Source: Tenacibaculum maritimum NCIMB 2154 (GTDB lineage: Bacteria; Bacteroidota; Bacteroidia; Flavobacteriales; Flavobacteriaceae). From it: a stretch of DNA of 64,000 nt. This document shows positions 25,281 through 35,582 of the stretch, one piece after another. The position numbers and the translations under genes were made by a program. Numbering within the stretch: the stretch's first letter is position 1; each line of letters begins with the position of its first letter. Below the pieces are notes generated by a model that was given only the letters and a program-made list of their open reading frames with translations, was not told where the DNA came from and did not search any database. The stretch spans positions 1,612,001 to 1,676,000 of the forward strand of contig NZ_LT634361.1 of the NCBI RefSeq assembly GCF_900119795.1, written 5' to 3'.

Positions 25281-27707
25281 ATGAAAATATCATACAATTG
25301 GTTAAAGCAGTTTTTGCAAATAGATTGGGAACCTACTAAGACAGGAGAATTATTAACTGATTTAGGTTTAGAGGTAGAAGGAATTGAAACCAAAGAGAGT
25401 ATAAAAGGAAGTTTAAAAGGTGTTGTTGTAGGAAAGGTTTTAACCTGTGTACAACATCCAAATGCAGATAGATTAAGAATTACTACAGTAGATTTAGGAA
25501 CAGAAACTCCTGTACAAATTGTTTGTGGAGCTCCTAATGTTGCTGCAGGGCAAAAAGTACCTGTTGCTACGATTGGAACTGTATTGTATGATGAAAAAGG
25601 AGACTCTTTTAAAATTAAAAAAGGAAAAATTAGAGGAGAAGAGAGCCATGGAATGATTTGTGCAGAAGATGAGTTAGGTTTAGGGAAAGGACATGATGGT
25701 ATATTAGTTCTTGATGAAAACTTGGCACCAGGAACTCCAGTAGCAGACGTTTTTAAAGTAGAAACTGATGTTGTTTTTGAAATAGGATTAACACCTAATA
25801 GAGCAGATGCAATGAGTCATTTTGGAGTGGCTCGTGATTTGCGCGCAGGTTTAATTCAAAAAGATATTAACTTGGAGTTGATTTCTCCTTCAGTATCAGA
25901 TTTTCATGTAGATGAAAGAACCTTAAAGATTGATGTGGAAGTAGAAAATAAAGATCAAACTCCTCGTTATTGTGGAATCACAATTACGGATGTTGAAGTA
26001 AAAGATTCTCCTGAGTGGATTCAAAATAGGCTGAAGGCTATTGGAATTACTCCTAAGAACAACATTGTAGATATCACAAATTATGTATTGCACGAGCTAG
26101 GGCAACCGTTGCATGCTTTTGATGGACAAAAAATAAAAGGAAACAAGGTTGTAGTCAAAACTTTGCCAGAAGGAACTAAGTTTACTACCTTAGATGATGT
26201 AGAAAGAGAACTGTCTGCGGAAGATATTATGATATGTGACGGAGATGCTAATCCTTTATGTATTGCAGGAGTTTTTGGAGGTGCTAAATCAGGTGTAACA
26301 GAGCACACTTCTATCGTATTCTTAGAAGCAGCTTATTTTAATCCTGTTTCAGTCAGAAAGACAGCGAAAAGGCATGGTTTAAATACGGATGCTTCTTTTC
26401 GTTTCGAGAGAGGAATTGATATAACTCAGACGAAGTATGCTTTAAAAAGAGCTGCTTTATTGATAGAAAAATATGCAGGAGGTAAAATGTCTTCTGATAT
26501 TATGGATTTTTACCCTGAAAAAATAGAAGACTTTCAAGTATTCTTATCATTTGAAAATGTATATAAGTTGATAGGGCAAAAAATTCCAAAAGAAACCATA
26601 AAAAATATTTTAGCTTCACTAGAAATCAAAATTAATAGTGCAACAGAAGGTGGTTTGGGCTTAACAATACCATCGTATCGAGTAGATGTGCAACGAGAGG
26701 CTGATATTATTGAAGAAATATTACGTGTATATGGTTATAATAACGTAGAGTTTTCTCATAAATTAAATACCTCTATTTCTTTTGATAATGATATTGAAAC
26801 AAAAGTAGAGAATATTGTTGCTAATCAGTTGACTTCATTAGGCTTTAATGAAACAATGGCAAATTCTTTGACAAAAGCAGATTATATTGACTTATCAGGT
26901 TCATTGAATGCAGCGCATAACGTTGAAATGCTAAATCCATTGAGTAATGATTTAAAAGTAATGCGCCAGTCTTTGTTGTTTAGTGGATTGGAGTCTGTTG
27001 CGTACAATATTAATAGAAAACAAAATTCATTAAAGTTTTATGAATTTGGGAAAACCTATCATAAATATGATAAGGGATATCAAGAAGATAAACATTTAAC
27101 TTTATTTGTAACAGGAAATAGAGTAAAGGATTCTTGGAAAATGGAAAACCAAACGTCTGATTTCTTTTATGTAAAAGGGATTATTACGAATGTATTGGAA
27201 AGAGTGGGGATCACTAAAATAAAAACAACGCCAACGAAATTAGATGTTTTTTCAGAAGGGATAGCATTGAGTTTAGGAAAGATCAAATTAGTAGAGATGG
27301 GGGTTGTAAAACGTAGTGTTTTGAAAGAGTTTGGAATTAAACAAGAAGTATTGTTTGCTGATTTTAATTGGGAAAACGTATTACAGTTCTCTGGAAAGAA
27401 AAATATTAAAGTGGCTGAATTACCTAAATACCCTGCTGTAAAACGAGATTTGGCTTTGTTGTTAGATTCTAAAACGGAATTTAAAGAAATATATAACTTG
27501 GCTTTCCAGTCTGAAAAAAAACTTTTAAAGGAAGTAGATTTATTTGATGTATATGAGGGAGATAAATTGCCTGAAGGTAAGAAATCTTATGCTGTTAGTT
27601 TTATAATACAAGATGAAAATAAAACTTTGGCAGATAAGCAAATAGATAAAATAATGCAGAAATTGCAGGCGACTTTTGAAAAGAATGTAGAAGCCGTTTT
27701 AAGATAA
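25281..27707 (+). CDS. pheT: Phenylalanyl-tRNA synthetase beta subunit
   Basis: Charges tRNA-Phe together with PheS, which is not in this window. The 808-residue chain shows the family order: MKISYNWLKQFL start, tRNA-binding EMAP-like domain (about 40-150, with CGAPNVAAGQKVPVA), B3/B4 editing domain (about 210-400, with LDAYF-like FLEAAYFNP and FRFERGID), B5 domain (about 405-480), the catalytic-like core, and the C-terminal FDX-ACB anticodon-binding domain (from about 713, AELPKYPAVKRDLALLLD). Transcribed alone, with its own promoter box and terminator. Confidence 0.96.
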   Translation: MKISYNWLKQFLQIDWEPTKTGELLTDLGLEVEGIETKESIKGSLKGVVVGKVLTCVQHPNADRLRITTVDLGTETPVQIVCGAPNVAAGQKVPVATIGTVLYDEKGDSFKIKKGKIRGEESHGMICAEDELGLGKGHDGILVLDENLAPGTPVADVFKVETDVVFEIGLTPNRADAMSHFGVARDLRAGLIQKDINLELISPSVSDFHVDERTLKIDVEVENKDQTPRYCGITITDVEVKDSPEWIQNRLKAIGITPKNNIVDITNYVLHELGQPLHAFDGQKIKGNKVVVKTLPEGTKFTTLDDVERELSAEDIMICDGDANPLCIAGVFGGAKSGVTEHTSIVFLEAAYFNPVSVRKTAKRHGLNTDASFRFERGIDITQTKYALKRAALLIEKYAGGKMSSDIMDFYPEKIEDFQVFLSFENVYKLIGQKIPKETIKNILASLEIKINSATEGGLGLTIPSYRVDVQREADIIEEILRVYGYNNVEFSHKLNTSISFDNDIETKVENIVANQLTSLGFNETMANSLTKADYIDLSGSLNAAHNVEMLNPLSNDLKVMRQSLLFSGLESVAYNINRKQNSLKFYEFGKTYHKYDKGYQEDKHLTLFVTGNRVKDSWKMENQTSDFFYVKGIITNVLERVGITKIKTTPTKLDVFSEGIALSLGKIKLVEMGVVKRSVLKEFGIKQEVLFADFNWENVLQFSGKKNIKVAELPKYPAVKRDLALLLDSKTEFKEIYNLAFQSEKKLLKEVDLFDVYEGDKLPEGKKSYAVSFIIQDENKTLADKQIDKIMQKLQATFEKNVEAVLR

Positions 27708-27711
27708 TTTC

Positions 27712-27741
27712 AAAAGCTCCAATTAAATTGGGGCTTTTTTT
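27712..27741 (+). terminator. hairpin terminator after pheT
   Basis: A 12-13-bp inverted repeat (27712-27724 with 27726-27738, one G-T pair) followed by a T-run, 5 bases past the pheT stop. Confidence 0.7.
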
Positions 27742-27880
27742 ATGAGTTTTTGTAAAATAATGATATAAATATAGAAAGTTCTACTATTAAAATTAATATT
27801 CGAGTTTCTTGAAATGGAAGCTTTTCATTGAAGATGGCTTGTAATAATAAACATAGATGAACGTAAATCAGATAAAATAT

Positions 27881-28930
27881 ATGTATAAACTAATAATCCG
27901 TCCATTATTCTTTCTTTTTGATCCTGAAAAAATTCACTATTTTACATTTTCTTTAGTAAAATTTATTTCAAAAATTCCATTAGTACCTTTACTTTTAAGA
28001 AATTTATATCGTATAAATGATAAAAGGTTAACAAAAGAACTATTTGGATTGACTTTTAAGAACCCAGTTGGTTTAGCTGCTGGATTTGATAAGAATGCAT
28101 TGCTTTATAATGAGTTAGCTAATTTTGGTTTTGGTTTTGTAGAAATAGGAACGGTGACACCGAAAGGGCAAGAAGGAAATCCTAAAAAAAGATTATTCCG
28201 TTTAAAAGAAGATAACGGAATTATAAATAGGATGGGGTTTAATAATGAGGGATTAGAAGCAGTAATAAAGCAGTTAAAGAAGAATAAAGGTGCTATAATT
28301 ATAGGAGGAAATATAGGAAAAAATACGAATACTTCTCCAGACCATTATACAGATGATTATTTAGCATGTTTTAAAGGGCTTTATCCGTATGTAGATTACT
28401 TTGTACTAAATGTAAGCTGCCCGAATGTAGGAAGTCATGCAAAGCTAGATGATGTATTGTATTTAAAAGAGCTAATAACTAAGGTTCAAGAAGTAGATAG
28501 AACGTTATCCCTATCTAAGGGAAGTAAATCAAAACCTATTTTATTAAAAATAGCTCCCGATTTAAATAATCATCAATTAGATGAAATTATTCAGTTGATT
28601 AAAGAAACTAAAATAGCAGGGGTAATAGCTTCTAATACGTCTGTAAGTAGAGCGCATTTAAAAACCTCAAAAGAACGTTTGTTAGAAATAGGGAATGGAG
28701 GGGTTAGTGGGCAACCTGTAAAGGATAAAAGCACTAAGGTAATTAAATATTTAGCGACAAAATCTAACAAAGCTTTCCCTATTATTGGAGTTGGAGGAAT
28801 TCATTCTGAAAAAGATGCTTTAGAAAAAATAGAAGCGGGGGCAGATTTGGTACAAATATATACAGGGTTTATTTATGAAGGACCTCGTTTAATAAAGCGA
28901 ATTAATAAAGCGATATTGAAAAAAGTATAA
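27881..28930 (+). CDS. pyrD: Dihydroorotate dehydrogenase (quinone), class 2
   Basis: Membrane-associated FMN enzyme that oxidises dihydroorotate to orotate in pyrimidine synthesis, passing electrons to quinone. The start at 27881 ([20 protein letters not shown]) is the usual one and gives 349 residues; an in-frame ATG at 27857 adds 8 residues and cannot be excluded. Motifs: [32 protein letters not shown], the catalytic serine in LNVSCPNV (class 2), [14 protein letters not shown] and [12 protein letters not shown] short extra segment [11 protein letters not shown] (28502-28534) sits before [11 protein letters not shown]. The stop overlaps the next gene (TAATG). Confidence 0.93.
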   Translation: MYKLIIRPLFFLFDPEKIHYFTFSLVKFISKIPLVPLLLRNLYRINDKRLTKELFGLTFKNPVGLAAGFDKNALLYNELANFGFGFVEIGTVTPKGQEGNPKKRLFRLKEDNGIINRMGFNNEGLEAVIKQLKKNKGAIIIGGNIGKNTNTSPDHYTDDYLACFKGLYPYVDYFVLNVSCPNVGSHAKLDDVLYLKELITKVQEVDRTLSLSKGSKSKPILLKIAPDLNNHQLDEIIQLIKETKIAGVIASNTSVSRAHLKTSKERLLEIGNGGVSGQPVKDKSTKVIKYLATKSNKAFPIIGVGGIHSEKDALEKIEAGADLVQIYTGFIYEGPRLIKRINKAILKKV

Positions 28931-29547
28931 TGGAATTAGATGTATTAATTTCATTTATAGTAGCCACAATAGTTTTGGCTTGTTCTCCAGGTCCTGATAA
29001 TATGTTTGTTTTGACACAAAGTATCACTCATGGAAGTAAATATGGGTTAGCTACCGTGGTGGGTTTGATATTGGGGTGCTTGGTACATACTACTTTAGTT
29101 GCTTTTGGAGTATCAGCGATCATAAAAGAGCATGATAACTTATTTTTTGCAATTAAAACATTTGGAGCATTGTATTTGTTATACTTATCATATCAAGTTT
29201 TTAGAGCAGATACAGAGATTCATTTATCTAAAAGAAATACACAAAGTAAACCGCTGTTGCAATTGCTTAAACAAGGATTTACTATGAACGTATTAAATCC
29301 AAAAGTATCTATTTTCTTTTTAGCCTTTTTTCCAGGTTTCCTATTTAGCAAAGAAATGAATAATGTACTTCAATTTTATATTTTGGGAGCCATATTCATG
29401 TCTGTTTCATTGATTATTTTTTCAATAATTGCGTTTTTAGCAGGAGTAATTTCAGAGAAAATAAAAAACAATAAACAGGTTGGAATTTATTTAAAATGGA
29501 TGCAAATAGTTGCTTTTATGACCATTGCTATATTTATTTTAATCTAG
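28930..29547 (+). CDS. LysE/RhtB-family amino-acid exporter
   Basis: Inner-membrane exporter of 205 residues with about six hydrophobic segments. The family signature near the N-terminus, VLACSPGPDNMFVLTQSI, and the mid-protein motif KQGFTMNVLNPKVSIFFLAF are both clear. Substrate is probably an amino acid or derivative; not determinable. Start overlaps the pyrD stop by one base, indicating translational coupling, though no functional link with pyrimidine synthesis is evident. Confidence 0.88.
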   Translation: MELDVLISFIVATIVLACSPGPDNMFVLTQSITHGSKYGLATVVGLILGCLVHTTLVAFGVSAIIKEHDNLFFAIKTFGALYLLYLSYQVFRADTEIHLSKRNTQSKPLLQLLKQGFTMNVLNPKVSIFFLAFFPGFLFSKEMNNVLQFYILGAIFMSVSLIIFSIIAFLAGVISEKIKNNKQVGIYLKWMQIVAFMTIAIFILI

Positions 29548-29698
29548 AATTTGATTGGCATAACAATTGATTTTATAGGTATAGAATATGAAACAGTATT
29601 TTTTAGATGTTTGATATTCAAGGTTTTTAGTAAAAGAAATAATAAAGGTATTCATTTAAAGTTTAAATAATGATGCCATATTGACAGCATATATACTC

Positions 29699-32155
29699 AT
29701 GAGTAAATCAAAAATTACACGATTAGACAATTTGTCGCTAGAAGAAATGTTTAATGAAAATTCAGAATTAATCCCCTTAATGACTCCGGAAGATGAAGAG
29801 ATTATAAATAAAGAGAGCATTCCTGATATTCTTCCTATTCTTCCTCTAAGGAATACAGTACTATTTCCTGGCGTAGTAATTCCAATTACAGCAGGAAGAG
29901 ATAAATCGATACAATTAATAAAAGATGCAAATGCAGGAGATAAGGTAATAGGAGTCGTTGCTCAAAAAAATGAAGAAATAGAAGAACCCACAGGAGAAGA
30001 CATACACCAAACAGGAGTGGTTGCTCAGATATTGAGAGTTTTAAAAATGCCTGATGGAAATACCACGGTAATTATTCAAGGAAAGAAACGTTTTGAAATA
30101 GAAAATATTCTGCAAGAGAAACCTTATTTAAAAGCAAATGTAAAGGAAGCTAAAGAAGAAAAAGAAGTAGAAGATGAAAAAGAGTTTAGTGCAATTATAG
30201 AATCTATTAAAGAAAGGGCATTGCAGGTAATTAAAGAAAACCCAATGTTACCTTCCGAGGCTTCTTTTGCGATTAAAAATATTCAATCTGATTCATTTTT
30301 GGTGAACTTTATTTCTTCAAATATGGATTTAACAGTAACTCAAAAACAGGTTGTTCTAGAAAAAGATAGTTTAAAAGAAAGAGCTTTACTAACGTTAAAA
30401 AACTTAAATAAAGAGCTGCAAAAGTTGCAATTACGTAATGACATTCAGTCAAAAACACGTTCGGATTTAGATCAGCAACAAAGAGAATATTACCTGAACC
30501 AGCAATTAAAAACAATTCAGGAAGAATTAGGAGGTGTTTCTAACGATCAGGAGATTGAAGAAATGAGAACTAAAGGAAAGGCTAAGAAGTGGAATAAAGA
30601 AATTGCTGAAACATTTGAAAAAGAAATCAATCGAATAAAGCGAATGAACCCACAAATGGCAGAATATGGAGTTCAACGAAATTATTTAGAGTTGATGTTA
30701 GAATTGCCTTGGGGTGAGTATTCAAAAGATAAGTTTGATTTGAAGAAAGCGCAAAAAATTCTTGATAGAGATCATTTTGGTTTAGAAAAAGTCAAAGAAC
30801 GCATTATAGAGCATTTGGCAGTTTTAAAACTTAGAGGAGATATGAAGTCTCCGATCATTTGCTTGTATGGTCCTCCTGGGGTTGGAAAAACATCTTTAGG
30901 AAAGTCTGTTGCAGAAGCGCTAGGTAGAAAATATGTTCGTATGTCTTTGGGAGGTTTAAGAGATGAGGCGGAAATAAGAGGGCATAGAAAAACATATATA
31001 GGAGCCATGCCAGGACGTTTGATTCAGAATTTAAAAAAGGCAGGTACTTCAAATCCTGTTTTTGTATTAGATGAAATAGATAAATTAGGGCAAAGTCATC
31101 AGGGAGATCCTTCTTCAGCAATGCTAGAAGTATTAGATCCTGAGCAAAATACTGAATTTTATGACAATTATCTAGAAGTTGGTTATGATTTGTCCAAAGT
31201 CTTGTTTATTGCTACAGCTAATAATTTAGGGCAAATACCGTGGGCTTTAAGAGATCGTATGGAACTTATTAATGTTACAGGGTACACGATTGAGGAAAAA
31301 ACAGAAATAGCTAAGAAATATCTATTACCTAAGCAACTAAAGGAACATGGGCTTTCAGAAGAACATCTAAAATTAGGGAAATCTCAAATAGAAAAAATTG
31401 TTGAAGGATATACAAGGGAATCAGGGGTAAGAGGACTGGAGAAACAGGTGGCAAAAGTAGTGCGTTATGCAGCTAAATCTATAGCTTTAGAAGAAGCGTA
31501 TAATGTAGCTTTGACAGAGGAAGATATTGAAACCATTTTAGGACCCGCTCGCTTGGAAAGAGATAAGTATGAAAACAATGATGTAGCAGGTGTTGTTACT
31601 GGTTTGGCTTGGACAAGCGTTGGAGGAGATATTTTATTCATAGAGTCTATTTTATCAAAAGGAAAGGGGAATCTTTCAATTACAGGGAATTTAGGAAAAG
31701 TGATGAAAGAGTCTGCAACAATTGCTATGGAGTATATTAAAGCCAATAGAGAAGATTTTGGAATAGATTCTGATATTTTAGAAAAATATAATGTCCACAT
31801 TCACGTACCAGAAGGAGCAACGCCTAAAGACGGGCCTAGTGCAGGAATTACTATGTTAACCTCTTTAGTATCCGTTTTTACACAGCGAAAGGTAAAGAAC
31901 AAATTAGCTATGACTGGAGAAATAACACTTCGAGGAAAGGTGTTACCAGTAGGGGGTATTAAAGAAAAAATCTTAGCGGCAAAACGAGCTAACATCAAAG
32001 AAATTATTTTATGTAAAGAAAACAAAAAGGATGTGGCTGAAATAAAAGACAGTTATTTAAAAGGATTGAAATTTCACTATGTAACTGAAATGAGTGAAGT
32101 TATTGAAATAGCATTGACAAAGCAAAAGGTTAAAAATGCGAAGAAGTTAAGTTAA
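29699..32155 (+). CDS. lon: ATP-dependent protease Lon
   Basis: Cytosolic AAA+ serine protease that degrades misfolded and regulatory proteins. Domains: N-terminal substrate-recognition LON domain (about 40-235, from [19 protein letters not shown]), helical region, AAA+ module (Walker [32 protein letters not shown]) and C-terminal peptidase with the Ser of DGPSAGITM and the Lys of [12 protein letters not shown]. The start at 29699 (MSKSKITRL) gives 818 residues; the frame is open to a TTG at 29681 but the ATG is preferred. Shares a terminator with the convergent SDR gene. Confidence 0.96.
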   Translation: MSKSKITRLDNLSLEEMFNENSELIPLMTPEDEEIINKESIPDILPILPLRNTVLFPGVVIPITAGRDKSIQLIKDANAGDKVIGVVAQKNEEIEEPTGEDIHQTGVVAQILRVLKMPDGNTTVIIQGKKRFEIENILQEKPYLKANVKEAKEEKEVEDEKEFSAIIESIKERALQVIKENPMLPSEASFAIKNIQSDSFLVNFISSNMDLTVTQKQVVLEKDSLKERALLTLKNLNKELQKLQLRNDIQSKTRSDLDQQQREYYLNQQLKTIQEELGGVSNDQEIEEMRTKGKAKKWNKEIAETFEKEINRIKRMNPQMAEYGVQRNYLELMLELPWGEYSKDKFDLKKAQKILDRDHFGLEKVKERIIEHLAVLKLRGDMKSPIICLYGPPGVGKTSLGKSVAEALGRKYVRMSLGGLRDEAEIRGHRKTYIGAMPGRLIQNLKKAGTSNPVFVLDEIDKLGQSHQGDPSSAMLEVLDPEQNTEFYDNYLEVGYDLSKVLFIATANNLGQIPWALRDRMELINVTGYTIEEKTEIAKKYLLPKQLKEHGLSEEHLKLGKSQIEKIVEGYTRESGVRGLEKQVAKVVRYAAKSIALEEAYNVALTEEDIETILGPARLERDKYENNDVAGVVTGLAWTSVGGDILFIESILSKGKGNLSITGNLGKVMKESATIAMEYIKANREDFGIDSDILEKYNVHIHVPEGATPKDGPSAGITMLTSLVSVFTQRKVKNKLAMTGEITLRGKVLPVGGIKEKILAAKRANIKEIILCKENKKDVAEIKDSYLKGLKFHYVTEMSEVIEIALTKQKVKNAKKLS

Positions 32156-32177
32156 GTAGAATAATAAACTAAGACAG

Positions 32178-32222
32178 AAATCTCCTCAAAAGTATATATT
32201 ATATATTGAGGAGATTTTTTAT
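32178..32222. terminator. bidirectional terminator between lon and the SDR gene
   Basis: A 12-bp perfect stem (32178-32189 with 32206-32217) encloses an AT-rich 16-base loop and is followed by a T-run. Confidence 0.65.
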
Positions 32223-32255
32223 ATAGGAAGTTTCAAATGGTATTGCATAAAATTT

Positions 32256-32984
32256 TTAATAGAGATTTCTAATATCAAAAATATCACCATTCTTCAGAAG
32301 ACTCTCCGTATCTATTTTATAAATAGCAGCTGCAACAAAGTCAGGAGTGTATAACTCATTATTTTCCTTTAAATTTACAAATCGTTGTAAGTTTTTAAAA
32401 TTACTTTTGGGAGTGTTTCTGATTTGCTGTTGCATAGAAGTATCTACAACACCTGGATAAATTCCCATGACTTTAACAGTGTTTTTTAAAAGATTTTGCT
32501 CCGCCGCTATTGTTTTGGTCATCATGTCCATTGCAGCTTTAGAGGAGCAATAAACACTCCAACCTTCATAAGCTTTAATAGCTGCTCCAGAAGAAATATT
32601 TATAATTTGTTTCTTGCAATTTAAGTATAAAGTATGTTTTATAAATAAACTAGAAAGAATAAGAGGTACGGTAGTGTTTACTAAGATTGTTTTAGAAATA
32701 TCTTCAACTTTTAGCTTTTCTAACGGAGCTATTTCTCCTAATCTACCAGCATTGTTGATTAAAGTAATGGATGATACCTCTATTTTCTCAAGTTCTTTAA
32801 ATACCAAAAAGAAAGCTTCTTGAATTGCTGTCAGATCAGATAAATCTACAGAAAATTCGTTTATTTTGTCAGTTTTAGCAACACTTCTAGCTAAAGAGAA
32901 TACGTTGTAGTTTTTTGAAGCGTATTTGGCAGCTAAAGCTTTTCCTATTCCCTTACTACCTCCTGTAATAATTAAGATATCCAT
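32256..32984 (-). CDS. Short-chain dehydrogenase/reductase
   Basis: NAD(P)-dependent oxidoreductase of the classical SDR family, 242 residues. It has the cofactor-binding TGGSKGIGKALA (about 7-18), the NNAG motif (INNAGRLG), the catalytic Ser in INISSGAA, and YCSSK with catalytic Tyr and Lys. The early branch and length recall sepiapterin-reductase-like SDRs, but the substrate cannot be told. It is a single gene convergent with lon. Confidence 0.85.
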   Translation of the reverse strand: MDILIITGGSKGIGKALAAKYASKNYNVFSLARSVAKTDKINEFSVDLSDLTAIQEAFFLVFKELEKIEVSSITLINNAGRLGEIAPLEKLKVEDISKTILVNTTVPLILSSLFIKHTLYLNCKKQIINISSGAAIKAYEGWSVYCSSKAAMDMMTKTIAAEQNLLKNTVKVMGIYPGVVDTSMQQQIRNTPKSNFKNLQRFVNLKENNELYTPDFVAAAIYKIDTESLLKNGDIFDIRNLY

Positions 32985-33033
32985 GTAGTAAATATACAGA
33001 AACCCTAAGAGGTACGCACTGAAGGAGTATTAT

Positions 33034-33813
33034 TTATTTAAATATTTTTTTAGATTCATTCCAATAAATGTCCATTTCAGCAAGTGTCATGTCTGTTAGT
33101 GTTTTACCTGCTTTCTTAGCTGCTTCTTCTAGGAATTGAAAACGATTGATGAACTTTTTATTGGTTTTTTCCAAAGCATTTTCAGGATTCACTCCTATAA
33201 AACGAGCATAATTTATCATTGAAAACAAAACATCTCCAAATTCGGCATTAATTTTATCTTGATCGCCTATTGCTATTTCAGAGTTTAGTTCTACTAATTC
33301 TTCTTGAACTTTTTCCCAAACCTGGTGAGGTTCTTCCCAGTCAAATCCTACACCAGCTACTTTATCTTGGATTCTACTCGCTTTTACCAAAGCAGGTAAA
33401 CTTCTAGGTACTCCTTCCAATACCGATTTTTTTCCTTCTTTTAGTTTTAACTTTTCCCAATTTTGTTTGACATCTTGTTCATTTTCTACTTTAACATCGC
33501 CATAAATATGAGGATGCCTATCTATCAATTTATCAGCAATAGAATTTGCTACATCTGCTATATCAAAAGCTTTTTTTTCACTTCCTATTTTAGCATAAAA
33601 GACGATGTGCAAAAGCACATCGCCTAATTCTTTTTTTACTTCATCTAAATTCTGATCTAAAATAGCATCTCCCAACTCGTAAGTTTCCTCAATAGTTAAG
33701 TGGCGTAAACTTTCTAAAGTTTGCTTTTTATCCCAAGGACATTTCTCTCGAAGCTCATCCATGATATCCAATAATCTATTAAAGGCTTTTAACTGTTCTT
33801 TGCGAGCATTCAT
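33034..33813 (-). CDS. mazG: Nucleoside triphosphate pyrophosphohydrolase MazG
   Basis: Cytosolic enzyme that hydrolyses (d)NTPs to monophosphates and may clean the nucleotide pool. The 259-residue protein has two MazG repeats, about 15-115 and 150-245. The first keeps the metal-binding pattern in CPWDKKQTLESLRHLTIEETYEL and DEVKKELGDVLLHIVFYA; the second has FDWEEPHQVWEKVQEELVEL and AEFGDVLFSMINYARFI. It is the last gene of a leftward series (ruvX, def, DUF5606, mazG) with spacings of 29-71 bases. Confidence 0.93.
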   Translation of the reverse strand: MNARKEQLKAFNRLLDIMDELREKCPWDKKQTLESLRHLTIEETYELGDAILDQNLDEVKKELGDVLLHIVFYAKIGSEKKAFDIADVANSIADKLIDRHPHIYGDVKVENEQDVKQNWEKLKLKEGKKSVLEGVPRSLPALVKASRIQDKVAGVGFDWEEPHQVWEKVQEELVELNSEIAIGDQDKINAEFGDVLFSMINYARFIGVNPENALEKTNKKFINRFQFLEEAAKKAGKTLTDMTLAEMDIYWNESKKIFK

Positions 33814-33884
33814 TGTGTCAAATTTGGAGTTACTACTTTATGCTAGCTAAAATCAATATTGTTTTAGCTACTGAATCTTGCTGT

Positions 33885-34313
33885 TTAGCTAGCTGATTCT
33901 TCTTCTTCTTTTGTTTCTTCAATAGCTAATTTTGAAAAATCAAATTCAGCATTCGCTAAAAGGTTGTACCACTGAATTACCTTTTTTATATTAGAAACAT
34001 ATACACGATCCGTATCATAATCTGGTAATATCTCTTCAAAATAGGCTTCTAATTTCTTTCCGTTTTCTTTATGAGACATAGTAGCTTTGTTATCTTCTTT
34101 ATTAGCTATTGTTTTAAAAATAGTAGCTAAAGGTACTTCTGTTTCATAGGTATAAATAGCAATATTTTCTAATAGGCTAACATTATGAGTAGCCGTAATA
34201 GGCAAACGCTTTCCGTCAGTTAGCGACTTTACGATAACGCTATTTTTAGTTTGTGATAAAATTTCAAATAAACCAGGTTTACCGGTTACAGCTATGATTT
34301 TACTAAATTCCAT
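33885..34313 (-). CDS. DUF5606 domain protein
   Basis: A 142-residue cytosolic protein of a family confined, as far as I know, to Bacteroidota. It opens with MEFSKIIAVTGKPGLFEIL, an SH3-like small beta pattern (about 1-50), and ends in an acidic Glu/Ser tail. No catalytic motif is visible and the function is unknown. It lies 29 bases downstream of def in the ruvX-def-DUF5606-mazG series. Confidence 0.75.
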   Translation of the reverse strand: MEFSKIIAVTGKPGLFEILSQTKNSVIVKSLTDGKRLPITATHNVSLLENIAIYTYETEVPLATIFKTIANKEDNKATMSHKENGKKLEAYFEEILPDYDTDRVYVSNIKKVIQWYNLLANAEFDFSKLAIEETKEEEESAS

Positions 34314-34342
34314 ATAATAAATATTTTAATGTCAATTATTGA

Positions 34343-34930
34343 CTATCTTTTTTTTGCATTGGGAAAACGCATTCTATAGTCTGCGTTTACTTTTCCTTTA
34401 GATATATTTTCTAGCTTTTTTTTGATTAATCTTTTCTTGAGAGAAGACAATTTATCTGTAAAAAGAACGCCTTCTATATGATCATATTCATGTTGAAATA
34501 CACGAGCAGCTAAACCGCTTAATGTTTCTGTATGTTTTTTAAAATTCTCATCTTCATACTCAATAGTAATTGTTTCTTTTCTAAAAACATCTTCACGAAC
34601 ATTAGGAATACTTAAACAACCTTCATTAAAAGCCCATTCTTCTCCTTGTTCTTCTACAATTTGAGCATTGATAAAAACTTTATTGAAGTTTTTAAGCGCT
34701 TCTCTGTCACTTTCTTTTAAATCTTCATCGTCAGCAAAAGGAGAAGCATCAATAACAAATAGTCGGATTGATTTTCCTATTTGGGGAGCAGCTAAACCAA
34801 CACCAGAAGCATTATACATCGTTTCTTTCATGTTAGAAATTAACTTTTCTAGATCAGGATAATTTTCATCTATTTTTGCTCCTACTTTACGTAAAACAGG
34901 ATCTCCGTAAGCAACAATTGGTAATATCAT
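34343..34930 (-). CDS. def: Peptide deformylase
   Basis: Removes the formyl group from the N-terminal methionine of new proteins. All three metal/catalytic motifs are present in the 195-residue chain: GVGLAAPQIG (about 43), EGCLSIP (metal-ligand Cys) and QHEYDHIEG (two His ligands and catalytic Glu). An insertion rich in Asp/Glu between the first two motifs (ASPFADDEDLKESDREAL) is common in the Bacteroidota form. Has its own -7 box although ruvX lies only 55 bases upstream. Confidence 0.95.
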   Translation of the reverse strand: MILPIVAYGDPVLRKVGAKIDENYPDLEKLISNMKETMYNASGVGLAAPQIGKSIRLFVIDASPFADDEDLKESDREALKNFNKVFINAQIVEEQGEEWAFNEGCLSIPNVREDVFRKETITIEYEDENFKKHTETLSGLAARVFQHEYDHIEGVLFTDKLSSLKKRLIKKKLENISKGKVNADYRMRFPNAKKR

Positions 34931-34954
34931 TTAGTATTGAATTAAAAATGTGGG

Positions 34955-34962
34955 CAAAAGTA
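34955..34962 (-). promoter_or_regulatory. TACTTTTG -7 box for def
   Basis: Exact TAnnTTTG match on the minus strand, 24 bases before the def ATG, in the ruvX-def spacer. Confidence 0.45.
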
Positions 34963-34985
34963 CAAAGAATGCTTTTGTTAAAAAA

Positions 34986-35396
34986 TTATTTGCTATACAA
35001 ATATGATTGAAGTATAATCGTAGCACTAATTTCGTCTATCAAAGCTTTATTTCGACGTTGTTTTTTACTTAAACCACTATCTATCATTGTTTGGAAGGCC
35101 ATTTTAGAAGTAAATCGCTCATCAACTCTTTTAATAGGAACATTAGGAAACTCTTTTGATAGTTGTTCAATAAAGGGAAGAATGAGTACTTCACTTTCAC
35201 TATCGGTATTATCCATCTGTTTGGGTTTTCCTATTAAAAATAGTTCAACAGTTTCTTTTTGTACATATCCTTTTAAGAAAGAAATCAATTCATTGGTATT
35301 TACAGTAGTTAAGCCAGAGGCAATAATTTGTAAATCATCAGTAATAGCTATTCCTGTTCTTTTTTTTCCAAAATCTATGGCTAAAATTCGCCCCAT
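34986..35396 (-). CDS. ruvX: Holliday junction resolvase-like RuvX/YqgF
   Basis: RNase H-fold protein of 136 residues, implicated in 16S rRNA 5'-end maturation or Holliday junction processing. It has the first acidic motif ILAIDFGKKRTGIAITD, the second acidic strand motif (LFLIGKPKQMD), KRVDERFTS and the C-terminal ALIDEISATIILQSYL. First gene of the leftward def operon and divergent from dapD. Confidence 0.9.
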   Translation of the reverse strand: MGRILAIDFGKKRTGIAITDDLQIIASGLTTVNTNELISFLKGYVQKETVELFLIGKPKQMDNTDSESEVLILPFIEQLSKEFPNVPIKRVDERFTSKMAFQTMIDSGLSKKQRRNKALIDEISATIILQSYLYSK

Positions 35397-35413
35397 TTAA
35401 ATATTATTTTCTA

Positions 35414-35421
35414 CAAAAATA
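35414..35421 (-). promoter_or_regulatory. TATTTTTG -7 box for ruvX
   Basis: Exact TAnnTTTG match on the minus strand, 17 bases before the ruvX ATG. Confidence 0.45.
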
Positions 35422-35556
35422 GGAGTTAAATTGAAAGAAAGCTAATAAATTATAGGAGAATCAACAATCTTTGAAAAGGAGAGAGTAGTAATTTAAACAA
35501 GTTAGAAATATCTGTTTAAAAAATGTATCTTCGCGGTATATATTTACTGTTAAATT

Positions 35557-35564
35557 TATATTTG
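35557..35564 (+). promoter_or_regulatory. TATATTTG -7 box for dapD
   Basis: Exact TAnnTTTG match 18 bases before the ATG at 35583. It lies inside the longer open frame that begins at 35523, which argues that the later ATG is the true dapD start. Confidence 0.55.
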
Positions 35565-35582
35565 CAGAAATTAAAACTTACA

